From NCBI RefSeq assembly GCF_004684935.1, contig NZ_SRJD01000011.1, forward strand, positions 59,494 to 123,493: 64,000 nt of DNA, in the 5' to 3' direction. The DNA is from Sporolactobacillus shoreae (lineage in GTDB: Bacteria; Bacillota; Bacilli; Bacillales; Sporolactobacillaceae). Below are positions 35,428 to 45,462 of the stretch, in pieces (the first letter of the stretch is position 1; each line of letters opens with the position of its first letter). A program made the translations under genes and the position numbers. The notes beneath the pieces were generated by a model, which was not told the DNA's origin, searched no databases, and saw only the letters and a program-made list of their open reading frames with translations.

Positions 35428-36110
35428 CAGAACCGATGATCTCCATGAACCAGATTGAAAAAAGTTATCAAATGGGCGAAAACATGGTTCACGCACTGGA
35501 TCATGTCAGTCTGACCATTAATGACGGTGATTTTTTATCGATCGTTGGGCCTTCGGGATCCGGCAAATCCACGCTGATGCATATGATGGGATGTTTGGAT
35601 AAACCGGACTCAGGCGAATATGTCCTGGGCGGGAGCCATATCGACAGATTGAAAGACCGTGACCTCGCGGTAATCCGGAATCAGAAAATAGGTTTCATTT
35701 TCCAGAACTTTAATCTTCTGGGCAAGCTCACTGCTGTGGAAAATGTTGAGCTACCACTTCTCTACAGAGGCATCAAGGCAAAGGAGAGGCGCGCGCGGGC
35801 TCTTGTCTGTCTGGAGCAAGTCGGGCTCCGAGAACGGGCAGGCCATCTGCCAAGCCAGCTTTCCGGAGGGCAGCAGCAGCGTGTGGCGATTGCCCGGGCG
35901 CTCTCGGGAGAACCGCAGATACTGCTTGCGGATGAACCGACCGGTGCCCTGGACAGCCGAACAAGCGGGGAAATCATGGATCTTCTGACTGCCCTAAATG
36001 AAAAAGGGCGGACGATCATCCTGATCACGCATGATCTGCATGTTGCGCGAAAGGCCAGGAGGACGGTCAGTATCCGCGACGGCAGGCTGTGGGAAGGAGA
36101 GCATATCTGA
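35424..36110 (+). CDS. MacB/YknY-like ABC transporter ATPase
   Basis: 228 residues with a full nucleotide-binding domain: Walker [10 protein letters not shown] (~39-47), Q-loop IFQNFNLL, signature [15 protein letters not shown] (~145-159), Walker [13 protein letters not shown] and a switch histidine in ILITHD. This is the MacB/LolD type that powers adaptor-FtsX-fold exporters. ATGA overlap with the adaptor and a one-base overlap with the permease indicate translational coupling. Confidence 0.93.
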   Translation: MTEPMISMNQIEKSYQMGENMVHALDHVSLTINDGDFLSIVGPSGSGKSTLMHMMGCLDKPDSGEYVLGGSHIDRLKDRDLAVIRNQKIGFIFQNFNLLGKLTAVENVELPLLYRGIKAKERRARALVCLEQVGLRERAGHLPSQLSGGQQQRVAIARALSGEPQILLADEPTGALDSRTSGEIMDLLTALNEKGRTIILITHDLHVARKARRTVSIRDGRLWEGEHI

Positions 36111-37273
36111 TGAATCTGATGACTTCAATAATCATGGCATTCAGGAATATACGTGCGAACAAAACGCGGGCTTTTCTAACGATGCTTGGCATCATCATTG
36201 GTGTCTCGTCGGTGATCGCTCTTCTTGCGATCGGCCAAGGATCCAGCAAATCCGTTGCCAACAGCGTCAATAGCTTGGGAACGAATCTGATTACGGTCAA
36301 CATTACGAATACAGACACGCATTTTACAATGGATAAGCTGAATCAGGTCGGAAAAGTCTATGGCGTTAAGAGCGTCGCACCGGTACTGAGCGGAAGAGAT
36401 ACTGTGGCGAACGGCAGCACGTCTTCACAAGTCAGTGTGACAGGGACAACTTCAGCCTATATGGGCATCAGGCAGCTGACAGTAGCGGATGGCCGTTTTA
36501 TTTCATCTTTTGACGAAAACAATCGGACGAAAAATGTGGTACTTGGCAGTGACACCGCCACTACTTTGTTTGGTACTCAATCCCCGGTTAATAAAAGTAT
36601 ACTGATTAATGGAGAACGTTTTAACGTCATCGGCGTCATGAACAGTAAGGGCGGATCAATGGGCCAGAACAGCGATGATGCTGTATATCTTCCGTTCTCA
36701 ACAGCACAACGATTGCTGAAAACAACGTATATCACGCAATTCTATGCCCAGGCGGACAATCAGGGTGATGTGAACTGGGCAGTGAACGGCATTTCCAGAC
36801 TATTGAGCGAAACCTACAGCAGCACGGATGATTACAGCGTCGTTAATCAGCAGGATGTCATGCAGGCGTTAAGCTCTGTGACGGGCACAATGACGATGCT
36901 TCTGGCCGGCATCGCAGGCATTTCGCTCCTCGTGGGCGGTATCGGTATCATGAATATTATGCTGGTGTCTGTGACGGAGCGGACGCGCGAAATCGGTATT
37001 CGCAAGGCCATTGGCGCAAAAAACCGTGATATTTTGCTGCAGTTTCTGATTGAGTCAGCTGTTCTGAGCATGCTTGGAGGCGCACTTGGTGTCGCGCTCG
37101 GCATCCTGGCCGCTCAGATCTATGCGGCGGCTACAGGCGGGCTTGCCGTTTACTCGATTTCAGTTATGGCTTTTGCTTTCCTGTTCTCAGCAGCTGTCGG
37201 GATTATTTTCGGCGTGTTCCCGGCGTATAAAGCCTCGAGACTGAGCCCGATTGAAGCACTTCGCACGGAATAA
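36110..37273 (+). CDS. MacB/YknZ-like ABC transporter permease
   Basis: 387 residues with the MacB topology: an N-terminal helix (~20-40), a large extracytoplasmic MacB-PCD domain (~45-255), then three C-terminal FtsX helices with [21 protein letters not shown] near 277. ATG 36110 shares its A with the ATPase stop TGA and has GGGAAGGAGA upstream; a longer in-frame reading into the ATPase gene has no merit. In B. subtilis YknXYZ protects against the toxin SdpC; a role in peptide or toxin export here is an inference. Confidence 0.9.
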   Translation: MNLMTSIIMAFRNIRANKTRAFLTMLGIIIGVSSVIALLAIGQGSSKSVANSVNSLGTNLITVNITNTDTHFTMDKLNQVGKVYGVKSVAPVLSGRDTVANGSTSSQVSVTGTTSAYMGIRQLTVADGRFISSFDENNRTKNVVLGSDTATTLFGTQSPVNKSILINGERFNVIGVMNSKGGSMGQNSDDAVYLPFSTAQRLLKTTYITQFYAQADNQGDVNWAVNGISRLLSETYSSTDDYSVVNQQDVMQALSSVTGTMTMLLAGIAGISLLVGGIGIMNIMLVSVTERTREIGIRKAIGAKNRDILLQFLIESAVLSMLGGALGVALGILAAQIYAAATGGLAVYSISVMAFAFLFSAAVGIIFGVFPAYKASRLSPIEALRTE

Positions 37274-37366
37274 AAGGAAGAGGTTCCAAGCAGCACGGAG
37301 ATCGTGTAAAATGAGAGCCGTAAGGAGTTATGATACACCAGCTTTCTTCCGGAAAGGGGATTTGCA

Positions 37367-38038
37367 ATGAGACTTCTTGTCGTTGAAGATAACGGCCCGT
37401 TACGGAAGGAAATTGTCAAACTTCTGGCCGATGATTATGATGTCGATTCTGCGGAAAACGGTGAGGACGCGCTGTATCTTGCAGAGCAGAATATTTACGA
37501 TGCCCTCGTTCTTGATATCATGCTGCCGGGAATGGATGGCTTTAAAGTGACCCAATCGCTCCGTGAAAAAAACATTGACACCCCGATCATTTTTCTGACT
37601 GCCCGCGACGCGCTGGATGATCGGGTGAAGGGCCTGAATCTTGGCGGTGACGATTACATTGTCAAGCCGTTTCAGAATCAGGAACTCCAGGCCAGGCTCT
37701 CCGCCATTCTAAGACGCAGTTCACCGATGACGCTGAATCATACGTTTTGCTATAAAGGTATTGAAATAGACGATAAGAGGAAGCAGGTAACTGTTGACGG
37801 AGAAATACTGCCCTTTACGACGAAACAGTATGACCTTTTGGAGTACCTGATCCAGAATGCCGATCAGATCCTGACACGCGATCAGATTTTTGACAGAATC
37901 TGGGGATTCGATTCGGATACAACGGTCGGGATTGTCGAAGTTTATATTCATCAGCTCCGGAAAAAGTTGAAAAAATATGGGTATGAAGCGGATATTCAAA
38001 CGGTCAGGGGCATTGGCTATATGCTCTCCGATAAGTGA
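37367..38038 (+). CDS. OmpR-family response regulator
   Basis: 223 residues: a receiver domain with phospho-acceptor Asp50 in DALVLDIMLPGMDG, the switch Thr/Ala region FLTARDA and Lys in DYIVKPF, and a C-terminal winged helix (TTKQYDLLEYLIQNADQ...). It follows the exporter by 93 nt, overlapping no gene, and precedes its kinase by 9 nt. It probably controls the upstream exporter. Confidence 0.93.
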   Translation: MRLLVVEDNGPLRKEIVKLLADDYDVDSAENGEDALYLAEQNIYDALVLDIMLPGMDGFKVTQSLREKNIDTPIIFLTARDALDDRVKGLNLGGDDYIVKPFQNQELQARLSAILRRSSPMTLNHTFCYKGIEIDDKRKQVTVDGEILPFTTKQYDLLEYLIQNADQILTRDQIFDRIWGFDSDTTVGIVEVYIHQLRKKLKKYGYEADIQTVRGIGYMLSDK

Positions 38039-38047
38039 GACTAAAAA

Positions 38048-39382
38048 ATGACACTTTTTCGCAAGACACTTATTAAATTAACAATAACCAATGCGGCACT
38101 GCTGATTCTCCTGATCGGCCTGCTGTGCGGCGCTATTTATTATTATGTAGAGTCGGAAACATATGCGGACAGCGCAAATACGCTGATCAGAGACTCAAGC
38201 CGGCCGCTGGGAAGTTATTTCCGCCTGGATGCACGCCCTCAGGCGGGAATGCCGTTAATCGGGAAACCGGATCTGATTGTGGCGATCGTCGGGCCCGGCA
38301 ACCGGCTGGAAACCAATTGGCCGGATCTGATCAGCAGTGTTCAGACACTTGAACCGTTCAGTAAAATGCCCTCCGGCAAAGTGACTCAGGAAAAAATAGC
38401 GGGAGCATCCTATAACGTGCTCCTGAAGCAGCTGAGAACGAATGAAGGAACAGTTGGGATCTTTTTTATAAGAAGCCTTGGCAGAGAACAGGCTATTTTA
38501 CAAAGACTGCTGTCCATCATTATTTACGGTCTTGTGATCGGAGCTGTCCTGTCGGTTGTCGCCGGCTATTTTCTGGCGTGGCGGGCGATCCGTCCGATCA
38601 GGGCTGCCTGGGACAAGCAGAATCGATTTGTTGCGGATGCATCGCATGAACTGCGCACGCCATTGTCGATTATTCAGTTGAAAATTGAGGGGCTGCTCAA
38701 GCAGCCACGTCGACAGATCCAGGAAACCGGCGAAGATATTTCAGTCATGCTTGATGAAACACGAAGGCTTTCCAAGCTGGTTGGCAATCTGCTGACCCTC
38801 GCCCGATCAGATGCGAATCGTCTTGAAGTCAGTCTCAAACCACTTGATCTCAAGAAAATGCTCGCCAGGGTTACCGAACCCTTTTCAGAAATGGCTGAGT
38901 TTGAAGGTAAAAAATTCAGCCTGGATACATGCTCTGAGCCGGTCGTGATCATGGGCGATGAGCAGCGTATCCATCAGCTGATGGTTATCTTGCTCGACAA
39001 TGCGATGAAATTTACACCGGAAGACGGTGAGATTTTTGTGTCTTGCAGTAAGGATAATAAATGGGCAAAACTTACTGTTTCCGACAGCGGTATCGGCATT
39101 GCGGAAAAAGATCTGCCCCACGTTTTCGACCGGTTCTTTCAGGCGGACACTTCAAGGACTGATCAGCGGGGTACCGGGCTGGGACTCTCGATCGCCCGTT
39201 GGATTGTTGAGAAACACCGCGGAAGAATTGAAGTGAGCAGCATACCTCAAAAAGGGACAACTTTTACAGTATTGCTGCCGTTGAACCGAAAAGAAACGGA
39301 ACTAAAAACGTTGACTTCAGAGGCATCTCTGCTTCAAGATAAGGAAAAAGGAGAGAATGCTGATGACAGAGAGAAGGCTTGA
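38048..39382 (+). CDS. Sensor histidine kinase
   Basis: 444 residues: membrane helix (~10-33), extracytoplasmic sensor domain of ~120 residues, second helix (~154-177), then HisKA with phospho-acceptor His200 in [12 protein letters not shown] and HATPase_c with [20 protein letters not shown] and [10 protein letters not shown]. Partner of the regulator immediately upstream. The last 20 nt overlap msrA. Confidence 0.93.
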   Translation: MTLFRKTLIKLTITNAALLILLIGLLCGAIYYYVESETYADSANTLIRDSSRPLGSYFRLDARPQAGMPLIGKPDLIVAIVGPGNRLETNWPDLISSVQTLEPFSKMPSGKVTQEKIAGASYNVLLKQLRTNEGTVGIFFIRSLGREQAILQRLLSIIIYGLVIGAVLSVVAGYFLAWRAIRPIRAAWDKQNRFVADASHELRTPLSIIQLKIEGLLKQPRRQIQETGEDISVMLDETRRLSKLVGNLLTLARSDANRLEVSLKPLDLKKMLARVTEPFSEMAEFEGKKFSLDTCSEPVVIMGDEQRIHQLMVILLDNAMKFTPEDGEIFVSCSKDNKWAKLTVSDSGIGIAEKDLPHVFDRFFQADTSRTDQRGTGLGLSIARWIVEKHRGRIEVSSIPQKGTTFTVLLPLNRKETELKTLTSEASLLQDKEKGENADDREKA

Positions 39383-39905
39383 GACCGCGACTTTTGCCGG
39401 AGGTTGTTTCTGGTGCATGGTCAAACCGTTCGACACGTTGCCCGGGATTGAAAAAGTCGTGTCGGGATACTCGGGCGGACATGTTGAAAATCCGACCTAT
39501 GAGCAGGTCAAATCAGGCGCGACCGGCCATATGGAGTCCATTCAGATTACCTACGATCCGGCGCTTTTCCCCTATGCAAAACTGTTGGAACTTTATTGGG
39601 CCCAGATCGACCCGACGGATGACGGTGGACAGTTCATCGACCGCGGATCCAATTACAGGACAGCTGTCTTTTATCAAAATGATGAACAACGAAAACTTGC
39701 GGAGCAATCAAAGGAAGAACTCGCTGCAAGCAACCGTTTCAGGAAACCGATCGTGACGCAGATTCTGCCCACCGCGCCGTTTTATCCGGCGGAAGAGGAA
39801 CACCAGAAGTTTTACAAAAAAAATCCACACCGCTATGCGGAGGAAATAAGCGAATCCGGACGTGCCGTTTTTATCAAGGAACACTGGCAGAAGCGGGAGC
39901 GTTAA
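39363..39905 (+). CDS. msrA: Peptide methionine-S-sulfoxide reductase MsrA
   Basis: Repairs the S-epimer of oxidised methionine. The catalytic motif GGCFWC (Cys15 nucleophile) and [15 protein letters not shown] (~35-49) are diagnostic. I chose ATG 39363 (180 residues) over 39357 because of the distance to AAAAGGAGA. It overlaps the kinase gene and so is probably co-transcribed with the two-component system, which hints at an oxidative or envelope-stress link. Confidence 0.93.
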   Translation: MTERRLETATFAGGCFWCMVKPFDTLPGIEKVVSGYSGGHVENPTYEQVKSGATGHMESIQITYDPALFPYAKLLELYWAQIDPTDDGGQFIDRGSNYRTAVFYQNDEQRKLAEQSKEELAASNRFRKPIVTQILPTAPFYPAEEEHQKFYKKNPHRYAEEISESGRAVFIKEHWQKRER

Positions 39906-39921
39906 AAAAATACAATTTAGA

Positions 39922-39951
39922 AAAAAACCTTTCACTTGAAGGTTTTTTTTC
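39922..39951 (+). terminator. Terminator after msrA
   Basis: AAAAAACCTT pairs with AAGGTTTTTT around a 6-8 nt loop and is followed by more T. It can also work in reverse. Confidence 0.8.
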
Positions 39952-40147
39952 TTAGATCGGTAAAATTGTGATGCGGCTGGTAAATGGCCGGAAGCTTACT
40001 TGTAAATTTTGTTTTTCCTTTGAGAGGCGTATCCGGAACATTATAAAGCAACGTATTGCCAGGAACGCCGAATAAAAGATTTCCTTTAATCCAAAAAGGA
40101 CCGGGCGCTTTTGTATCGGTTTTTGATGAGTGTTCAGGGTTGGTCAT
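39932..40147 (-). CDS. Possible 71-residue ORF, doubtful
   Basis: Opens with ATG but has no Shine-Dalgarno sequence, and its 3' end runs into the msrA terminator. The residues have a protein-like mix, with GNLLFGVPGNTLLYNVPDTPLKG. I do not recognise it; it may be spurious or a remnant. It is the only candidate gene in the stretch 39951-40158. Confidence 0.25.
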   Translation of the reverse strand: MTNPEHSSKTDTKAPGPFWIKGNLLFGVPGNTLLYNVPDTPLKGKTKFTSKLPAIYQPHHNFTDLRKKTFK

Positions 40148-40158
40148 CAGAAAACGAA

Positions 40159-40221
40159 ATGTAAAAACTATTTGACATCACTCGGGCAGTCAGATAATAT
40201 AATGTCAAAAATGTTTTACAT
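40159..40221 (+). promoter_or_regulatory. Promoter flanked by a long inverted repeat, operator of the membrane protein/Xre pair
   Basis: Consensus promoter TTGACA (40172-40177), 17 bp, TAATAT (40195-40200). Two 20-bp arms flank it, at 40159-40178 (ATGTAAAA...TTGACAT) and 40202-40221 (ATGTCAAAA...TTTTACAT), and match as an inverted repeat at 17 of 20 positions. One arm covers the -35 and the other the transcription start. The Xre protein encoded downstream is the likely repressor. Confidence 0.7.
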
Positions 40222-40239
40222 ATGGAGGGCGATGAATCA

Positions 40240-40569
40240 ATGCAGGCGTCTTTTATTGAGTGGCTGACTACTGTGCTCCCTGTTGGTGTTATCCTGTTTT
40301 TTGCTAATGACTGGCTAACGGGAGACGGATTGATTTTTTCGGGGCGGGATGCAGATGAAAGAAAGAGGGCAATTAAATATAAGTCGATTGTCGGAAGCTG
40401 GACAGCAGTCCTCGCGTTATTAATTGTGGATTTTCTGCAGGACTTTTTTCGACTCAGGTCGCCTCTCCATTACCCGCCTATAAAATATCCGGAACTTTTT
40501 TATCTGATTCTCGCAGTCGTTTGCTACTTTATTTTTTACATCATCAACAGCAGGAAGATGCGGGCCTAA
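40240..40569 (+). CDS. Three-helix membrane protein of unknown function
   Basis: 109 residues with membrane helices at about 8-28, 50-68 and 84-103, and a charged cytosolic loop GRDADERKRAIKYKS between the first two. ATG 40240 lies 11 nt after GGAGGG; an in-frame ATG at 40222 overlaps that site. Such genes are often paired with a small Xre regulator of the type following 22 nt downstream, with both under one promoter. Confidence 0.7.
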   Translation: MQASFIEWLTTVLPVGVILFFANDWLTGDGLIFSGRDADERKRAIKYKSIVGSWTAVLALLIVDFLQDFFRLRSPLHYPPIKYPELFYLILAVVCYFIFYIINSRKMRA

Positions 40570-40591
40570 ACCGCTACGGGAGTGAAGAACG

Positions 40592-40780
40592 TTGGAAAAC
40601 CGGATCCGTGAGTTAAGAAGTATGCTGAGCTTGTCACAGGATGACCTCGCCAGACGATGCCATGTTTCAAGGCAGACAATCAATGCGATTGAAAATAACA
40701 AATACGATCCGACACTTAAACTGGCATTCCGGCTGGCTGATGTTCTGAATACGACAGTGGACGCTCTTTTTTACAAATAG
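40592..40780 (+). CDS. Small Xre-family helix-turn-helix regulator
   Basis: 62 residues, a bare Cro/C1 HTH of the YgzD/YozG-like kind: IRELRSMLSLSQDDLARRCH, then VSRQTINAIENNKYDPTLKLA, with a C-terminal VDALFYK. TTG start with a weak GGGAG site. Second gene of an operon with the upstream membrane protein; probably binds the inverted repeat at 40159-40221 and autoregulates. Confidence 0.85.
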   Translation: MENRIRELRSMLSLSQDDLARRCHVSRQTINAIENNKYDPTLKLAFRLADVLNTTVDALFYK

Positions 40781-40926
40781 ATGATTGATGCTAGGTTTCC
40801 TGATTTTATCCAATAGGGTATATCCGGCTGTCAGGAAACATATGCTTGGGTGATGGATACAATTTTCCAAAATGGAACTTGTGAATTTTCGCCTTTATTT
40901 TATGATCATATAGGCGAGAAGACTGC

Positions 40927-40955
40927 TTGAAATAAAAGATGGAGTGTTGTAAACT
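40927..40955 (+). promoter_or_regulatory. Promoter of the met operon
   Basis: TTGAAA (40927-40932), 17-bp spacer, TAAACT (40950-40955), about 35 nt upstream of the SAM riboswitch. Confidence 0.6.
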
Positions 40956-40990
40956 ATTTAACAACTGAACATGATTTAACGTTTAATTTC

Positions 40991-41148
40991 TTATCAAGAG
41001 AAGTCGAGGGACTGGCCCGATGACGCTTCAGCAACCGTCGCCTGATGGCGGCAAGGTGCTAATTCCAGCAGGCTCAGAGGTGTGCCTGAGGGATAAGAAG
41101 AAACCTGCTGAACAAGCCTTCTTCTTACCGAAGAAGGCTTTTATTTTT
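40991..41148 (+). promoter_or_regulatory. SAM-I (S-box) riboswitch with terminator
   Basis: The S-box core is plain: CTTATCAAGAGAAGTCGAGG at 40990-41009, then GACTGGCCCGATGACGCTTCAGCAACC, AAGGTGCTAATTCC and the closing GATAAGAAG. An intrinsic terminator follows: AAGCCTTCTTC (41114-41124) with GAAGAAGGCTT (41130-41140) and T. High S-adenosylmethionine should stop transcription of metI-metC-yitJ. Confidence 0.97.
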
Positions 41149-41206
41149 ACAGAGAGGTTTCTCGGCATCGTCACTTGGAACAATTTTCGGAGAGGGGAAA
41201 TGGCGA

Positions 41207-42328
41207 ATGTCCGCTTACAGAAAGGAAACAAAGTTAGCTCAGATTGGAAATGGTTTTGATGAACTGGGCGCGGTGAATGCGCCGATTTATTTGTCCACAG
41301 CTTATCGTCATGAGGGGATTGGCATTTCGAAGGGTTATGATTACAGCCGTACAGGGAACCCGACGCGGTCGATTCTTGAAAAGGCGATCGCCGACATTGA
41401 GGGAGGGGAGGAAGGCTTTGCCTGCAGTTCCGGCATGAGCGCGATTCAACTGGTTTTTTCGCTGTTCAGCAGCGGCGACCATATTATCGCTTCACGCGAC
41501 CTTTATGGAGGAACGTTCCGGCTGTTTGAAATTCTTGCCAGCCAATATCATATTGCGTTCTCATACTGGGATGGCGGTAATTACGACACGCTTTCCTCAC
41601 TTTTGAGACCGGAAACGAAGGCTCTTTTTATCGAGACGCCTACCAATCCGCTCATGCACGAAGTGGATCTATCGGAAGTGTCGTATATTGCCAAACAGGC
41701 GGGTCTCCTGCTCATTGTTGACAATACTTTTTATACACCGATTCTTCAGCGTCCTATTGAAGAGGGGGCAGATCTTGTGGTACACAGCGCGACCAAGTAC
41801 CTGGCCGGGCATAACGATGTTCTGGCTGGCCTGGTGGTCTCAAACTCGGCAAAAATTACTGAACGGTTGAGGCTGTACCATAACTCATGCGGCCTGGTGC
41901 TTGATCCGTTCAGTTCATGGCTTGTGGTCCGCGGCATGAAAACGCTCGCGCTGCGCATGAAACAGCATGAAAGCAATGCCCGAAGGATCGTCGGCTATCT
42001 TAATGAACAATTTCTCGTGACCAAGGTTTTGTATCCTGGCAAAGGAGGAATGGTCAGCTTTGAATTAAGCAAAAAATCCTACGTTGAGCCTTTTCTCAAA
42101 GCGCTTCATTTGATTACGTTTGCTGAGAGCCTCGGCGGGGTGGAAAGCCTGATCACTTACCCAACGACGCAGACCCACGCGGATATTCCGGAGGATCTCC
42201 GTCTGAAATATGGTTTGAGTGATACACTCCTCCGCTTATCCGTGGGGATCGAGAACGCGGAAGATCTGATACAGGATCTGGACGGGGCTTTTCAGGCGAT
42301 CAGGAAAGGGGCGGCAATCCATGGCTAA
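41207..42328 (+). CDS. metI: Cystathionine gamma-synthase / O-acetylhomoserine thiolyase
   Basis: PLP enzyme of the Cys/Met metabolism family, joining acylhomoserine with cysteine or sulfide. SYIAKQAGLLLIVDNTFYTP carries the PLP-binding aspartate, and the Schiff-base lysine is in HSATKYLAGHND (~192-203). 373 residues, as in B. subtilis MetI. GAGAGGGGA precedes the ATG. First gene after the SAM riboswitch and overlapping metC by 8 nt. Confidence 0.92.
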   Translation: MSAYRKETKLAQIGNGFDELGAVNAPIYLSTAYRHEGIGISKGYDYSRTGNPTRSILEKAIADIEGGEEGFACSSGMSAIQLVFSLFSSGDHIIASRDLYGGTFRLFEILASQYHIAFSYWDGGNYDTLSSLLRPETKALFIETPTNPLMHEVDLSEVSYIAKQAGLLLIVDNTFYTPILQRPIEEGADLVVHSATKYLAGHNDVLAGLVVSNSAKITERLRLYHNSCGLVLDPFSSWLVVRGMKTLALRMKQHESNARRIVGYLNEQFLVTKVLYPGKGGMVSFELSKKSYVEPFLKALHLITFAESLGGVESLITYPTTQTHADIPEDLRLKYGLSDTLLRLSVGIENAEDLIQDLDGAFQAIRKGAAIHG

Positions 42329-43508
42329 TTCAATGGAATTTTCGACCAAACTGATCCGGGAAACAGTCGCGGTCGATCCACAGACCGGTGCGGCGAATGT
42401 TCCTGTTTACTTGTCCTCCACATTTCACCAGAAAGACTTTGACCACTATGGAAAATATGATTACAGCCGCTCAGGGAATCCGACGCGTGAAGCGCTGGAA
42501 AATGCGATCGCTTCGCTTGAGGGCGGTGTCCGCGGATTTGCTTTTGCCTCGGGAATGGCGGCGATATCCACGGCGTTTCTGCTGCTTTCCTCAGGCGACC
42601 ACGCTGTTGTTCCGAAAAATGTCTACGGAGGGACCTTCCGGATCCTGACACAGGTGCTCCACCGGTTTGGGATTGAGCATACGTTTGTCGATACAACGGA
42701 TCTTGATGAAGTAAAAAAGGCGATTCGTCCGAATACGAAGGTCATTTATGTGGAAACCCCGTCAAATCCAACGCTTAAAGTGACGGATATCCGGGCCATT
42801 TCGAAAATTGCTAAAGCTCACCGATGTTATACTTTCGTCGATAATACGTTTATGACTCCGGTATTCCAGCGCCCGCTTGAACTGGGCGCGGATCTGGTCC
42901 TGCACAGCGCGACCAAATTTATTTCCGGACACAGCGATGTTGTTGCCGGACTTGCGGTCGCCGGAAGCGAAGACTTGGCGGGCAGGCTGTATTTTTTACA
43001 GAATGCACTTGGCGCGATCCTTGGTGTTCAGGATTCATGGCTGCTGCTCCGGGGACTGAAAACGCTGGATGTGCGGATCAGAAAATCCGCCGCATCCGCG
43101 CAGAAAATTGCTGAATTTCTATCAGAGCGGCCGGAAGTGAACAACGTCTTCTATCCGGGCCTGCCGGATCATCCGGGTTCGGATCTTCAGCTGGATCAGG
43201 CCGGATCGGGCGGTGCCGTCCTCTCATTTGAACTGGAAAATGAAGCTTCCGCGCGAGCGTTTGTTCATCACGTGACGTTGCCGGTTTTCGCGGTTAGCCT
43301 CGGAGCCGTTGAATCCATTTTATCCTATCCGCCGAAAATGTCGCACGCTGAACTGTCAGAAGAAGAGAGAATCCGGTCGGGTATCGGCGATGGGCTGCTC
43401 CGCCTGTCGGTCGGCCTGGAAGACGCCGATGACCTGATCCGTGATTTCACCGCGGCGCTGGCTTCAGTAAGGCGGAACAGGCGGCAGACGGTTGGGAGTG
43501 GAGAATGA
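42321..43508 (+). CDS. metC: Cystathionine beta-lyase
   Basis: Cleaves cystathionine to homocysteine, pyruvate and ammonia. Same PLP fold as MetI, with VDNTFMTP and the lysine motif HSATKFISGHSDVVAG. 395 residues, as in B. subtilis MetC. The start overlaps the metI end, and the 3' end overlaps yitJ by 4 nt, so the three are translationally coupled. Order metI-metC supports the beta-lyase call over a second synthase. Confidence 0.9.
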   Translation: MANSMEFSTKLIRETVAVDPQTGAANVPVYLSSTFHQKDFDHYGKYDYSRSGNPTREALENAIASLEGGVRGFAFASGMAAISTAFLLLSSGDHAVVPKNVYGGTFRILTQVLHRFGIEHTFVDTTDLDEVKKAIRPNTKVIYVETPSNPTLKVTDIRAISKIAKAHRCYTFVDNTFMTPVFQRPLELGADLVLHSATKFISGHSDVVAGLAVAGSEDLAGRLYFLQNALGAILGVQDSWLLLRGLKTLDVRIRKSAASAQKIAEFLSERPEVNNVFYPGLPDHPGSDLQLDQAGSGGAVLSFELENEASARAFVHHVTLPVFAVSLGAVESILSYPPKMSHAELSEEERIRSGIGDGLLRLSVGLEDADDLIRDFTAALASVRRNRRQTVGSGE

Positions 43509-45367
43509 TGAAAACACCGATTCTGGATGAAATGAAAAAGAGAATATTAATCGGGGACGGGGCCATGGGGACACTGCTATACTCCTATGGCATCGATCGG
43601 TGTTTTGAGGAACTCAATGTGTCTCACGCGAGTGAGGTCCTTCACGTGCATCAGGCTTATATCGGTGCCGGGGCGGATGTGGTCCAGACAAACACCTATG
43701 GGGCGAACGCGATCAAACTGGCGCGTTACGGACTGGAACATGAAGTCGGACGATTCAATAAGGCCGCGGTACAACTTGCGAAAAAAGCGGCAAAACCGGA
43801 AACCTATGTATTCGGGACGATCGGCGGAATCCGCGGTTTCCAGAAGCAATCCGTACAGACGGAAGAAATCAGACGCAGTTTCCGGGAGCAGGCGGATGTA
43901 TTGCTGGATGGAGGCGTTGACGGCCTTTTGCTGGAAACCTATTATGATTTCAGCGAATTGAAGGAAGTTCTGAAGCTCGCCAGAGAAGCAACGGATCTTC
44001 CGATCGTCGCGCATGTTTCCATGCAGGAGCCCGGCGTCCTGATCAATGGTATGTCACTTGCGGAGGCACTTAGGGAGCTGGAAAGCCTGGGTGCCGATAT
44101 CGTCGGCACCAACTGCCGCCTCGGCCCTTTTCATATGATTCAGGCCTTGCGCGGGATTCCACTGCCGAAGCGTGCCTTTCTCTCGGCCTACCCTAACGGA
44201 AGCCTTCCTGATTACCGTGACGGCAAACTCTACTATGAAACAGAGCCGGGGTATTTTAAAAAATATGCCGTCGATTTTCGAAATGAAGGCATCCGGCTTC
44301 TGGGCGGCTGTTGCGGCACGACTCCGGTGCATATCGAGGCGTTCAGGCAGGGCCTCTCGGAACTGGAGCCCATAAGGGAAAAGTCTGTAAGCAAACGCGT
44401 CAGCACCATCATTATTTCTGACAATCATCCGGAGACACCGCTTTTTGAGAAGGCAAAGTCGGGGCGATCGGTTTTTGTCGAATTTGACACACCGAGGCAT
44501 CTGAATACATCCGGTTTTTTCAGAGGTGTCCGAGCGCTTCAGGATGCGGGTGCGGACGCCATCACGATGGCCGATAATTCACTGGCATCACCGAGAATCA
44601 GCAACGCTGCTATCGGACGACTGATCAAAGAAGAATTTACAGTGCCTCCGCTTGTCCACCTGACCTGCCGGGACCGCAATCTGATTGGTCTGCAGTCCCA
44701 TCTGATGGGCCTCGATGTTCTTGGGCTGCATGATGTGCTGATTGTGACCGGAGATCCGACAAAAATCGGCGATTTCCCAGGTGCGACATCGGTCTATGAT
44801 GTTTCGTCAATGGAACTGATCCGGCTGGTCAAACAATTTAATCACGGCATTTCTTATTCGGGGAAAAGCCTGAGACATCCGACTCATTTTCGGGTGGCCG
44901 CGGCTTTCAATCCGAATGTCCGCAATCTCGACCGCGCGGTACAGCGGCTGAAAAGGAAAATTGAGTGCGGCGCGGATTATTTTATTTCTCAGCCGGTGTT
45001 TGACCGGCAGCAGATCATCGAGACAAGTAAAGCGCTGCGGGGAATCTCGGCACCGGTATATATCGGCATTATGCCACTGACTTCGGCCACTAATGCGGAA
45101 TTTCTGCACAATGAAGTTCCGGGAATCCGTCTCCCTGACGATGTCCGTGAGCGCATGGCTGCAGCTAGGACGCCTGAAGAAGCGCGGCGCACGAGCCTCG
45201 AAATTGCGAAGGAATTGATCGACACGTCGATGGAATACTTCAGAGGCATTTATCTGATTACCCCGATGGGGCGCTTTACTGTGACTGTCGAATTACTGAA
45301 GTATATAAAAGAAAAAGAACGCCTGCTACTGGCGGCGCCTGGTCATCAGGCGGGTGAAATCGTTTAA
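43505..45367 (+). CDS. yitJ: Bifunctional homocysteine S-methyltransferase / methylenetetrahydrofolate reductase
   Basis: The N-terminal half (1-~290) is a zinc-type homocysteine methyltransferase: GDGAMGT near residue 18 and the zinc cysteines in GTNCR and GGCCGTTP (~263-270). The C-terminal half (~305-610) is a MetF-like reductase with ITMADNS, LIVTGDP-type (VLIVTGDPTKIGDFPG) and SQPVFD motifs. 620 residues, as in YitJ. It completes methionine synthesis from homocysteine in this SAM-controlled operon. Confidence 0.93.
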   Translation: MMKTPILDEMKKRILIGDGAMGTLLYSYGIDRCFEELNVSHASEVLHVHQAYIGAGADVVQTNTYGANAIKLARYGLEHEVGRFNKAAVQLAKKAAKPETYVFGTIGGIRGFQKQSVQTEEIRRSFREQADVLLDGGVDGLLLETYYDFSELKEVLKLAREATDLPIVAHVSMQEPGVLINGMSLAEALRELESLGADIVGTNCRLGPFHMIQALRGIPLPKRAFLSAYPNGSLPDYRDGKLYYETEPGYFKKYAVDFRNEGIRLLGGCCGTTPVHIEAFRQGLSELEPIREKSVSKRVSTIIISDNHPETPLFEKAKSGRSVFVEFDTPRHLNTSGFFRGVRALQDAGADAITMADNSLASPRISNAAIGRLIKEEFTVPPLVHLTCRDRNLIGLQSHLMGLDVLGLHDVLIVTGDPTKIGDFPGATSVYDVSSMELIRLVKQFNHGISYSGKSLRHPTHFRVAAAFNPNVRNLDRAVQRLKRKIECGADYFISQPVFDRQQIIETSKALRGISAPVYIGIMPLTSATNAEFLHNEVPGIRLPDDVRERMAAARTPEEARRTSLEIAKELIDTSMEYFRGIYLITPMGRFTVTVELLKYIKEKERLLLAAPGHQAGEIV

Positions 45368-45462
45368 GTGGAATAGGCTATCCGATGAACGGGTCTCCAA
45401 AGGAAAAAGGCATCGTGTTATGATAGAGATGAAAAGTTTACCGAGTGAAAAGAGGGTTTATG

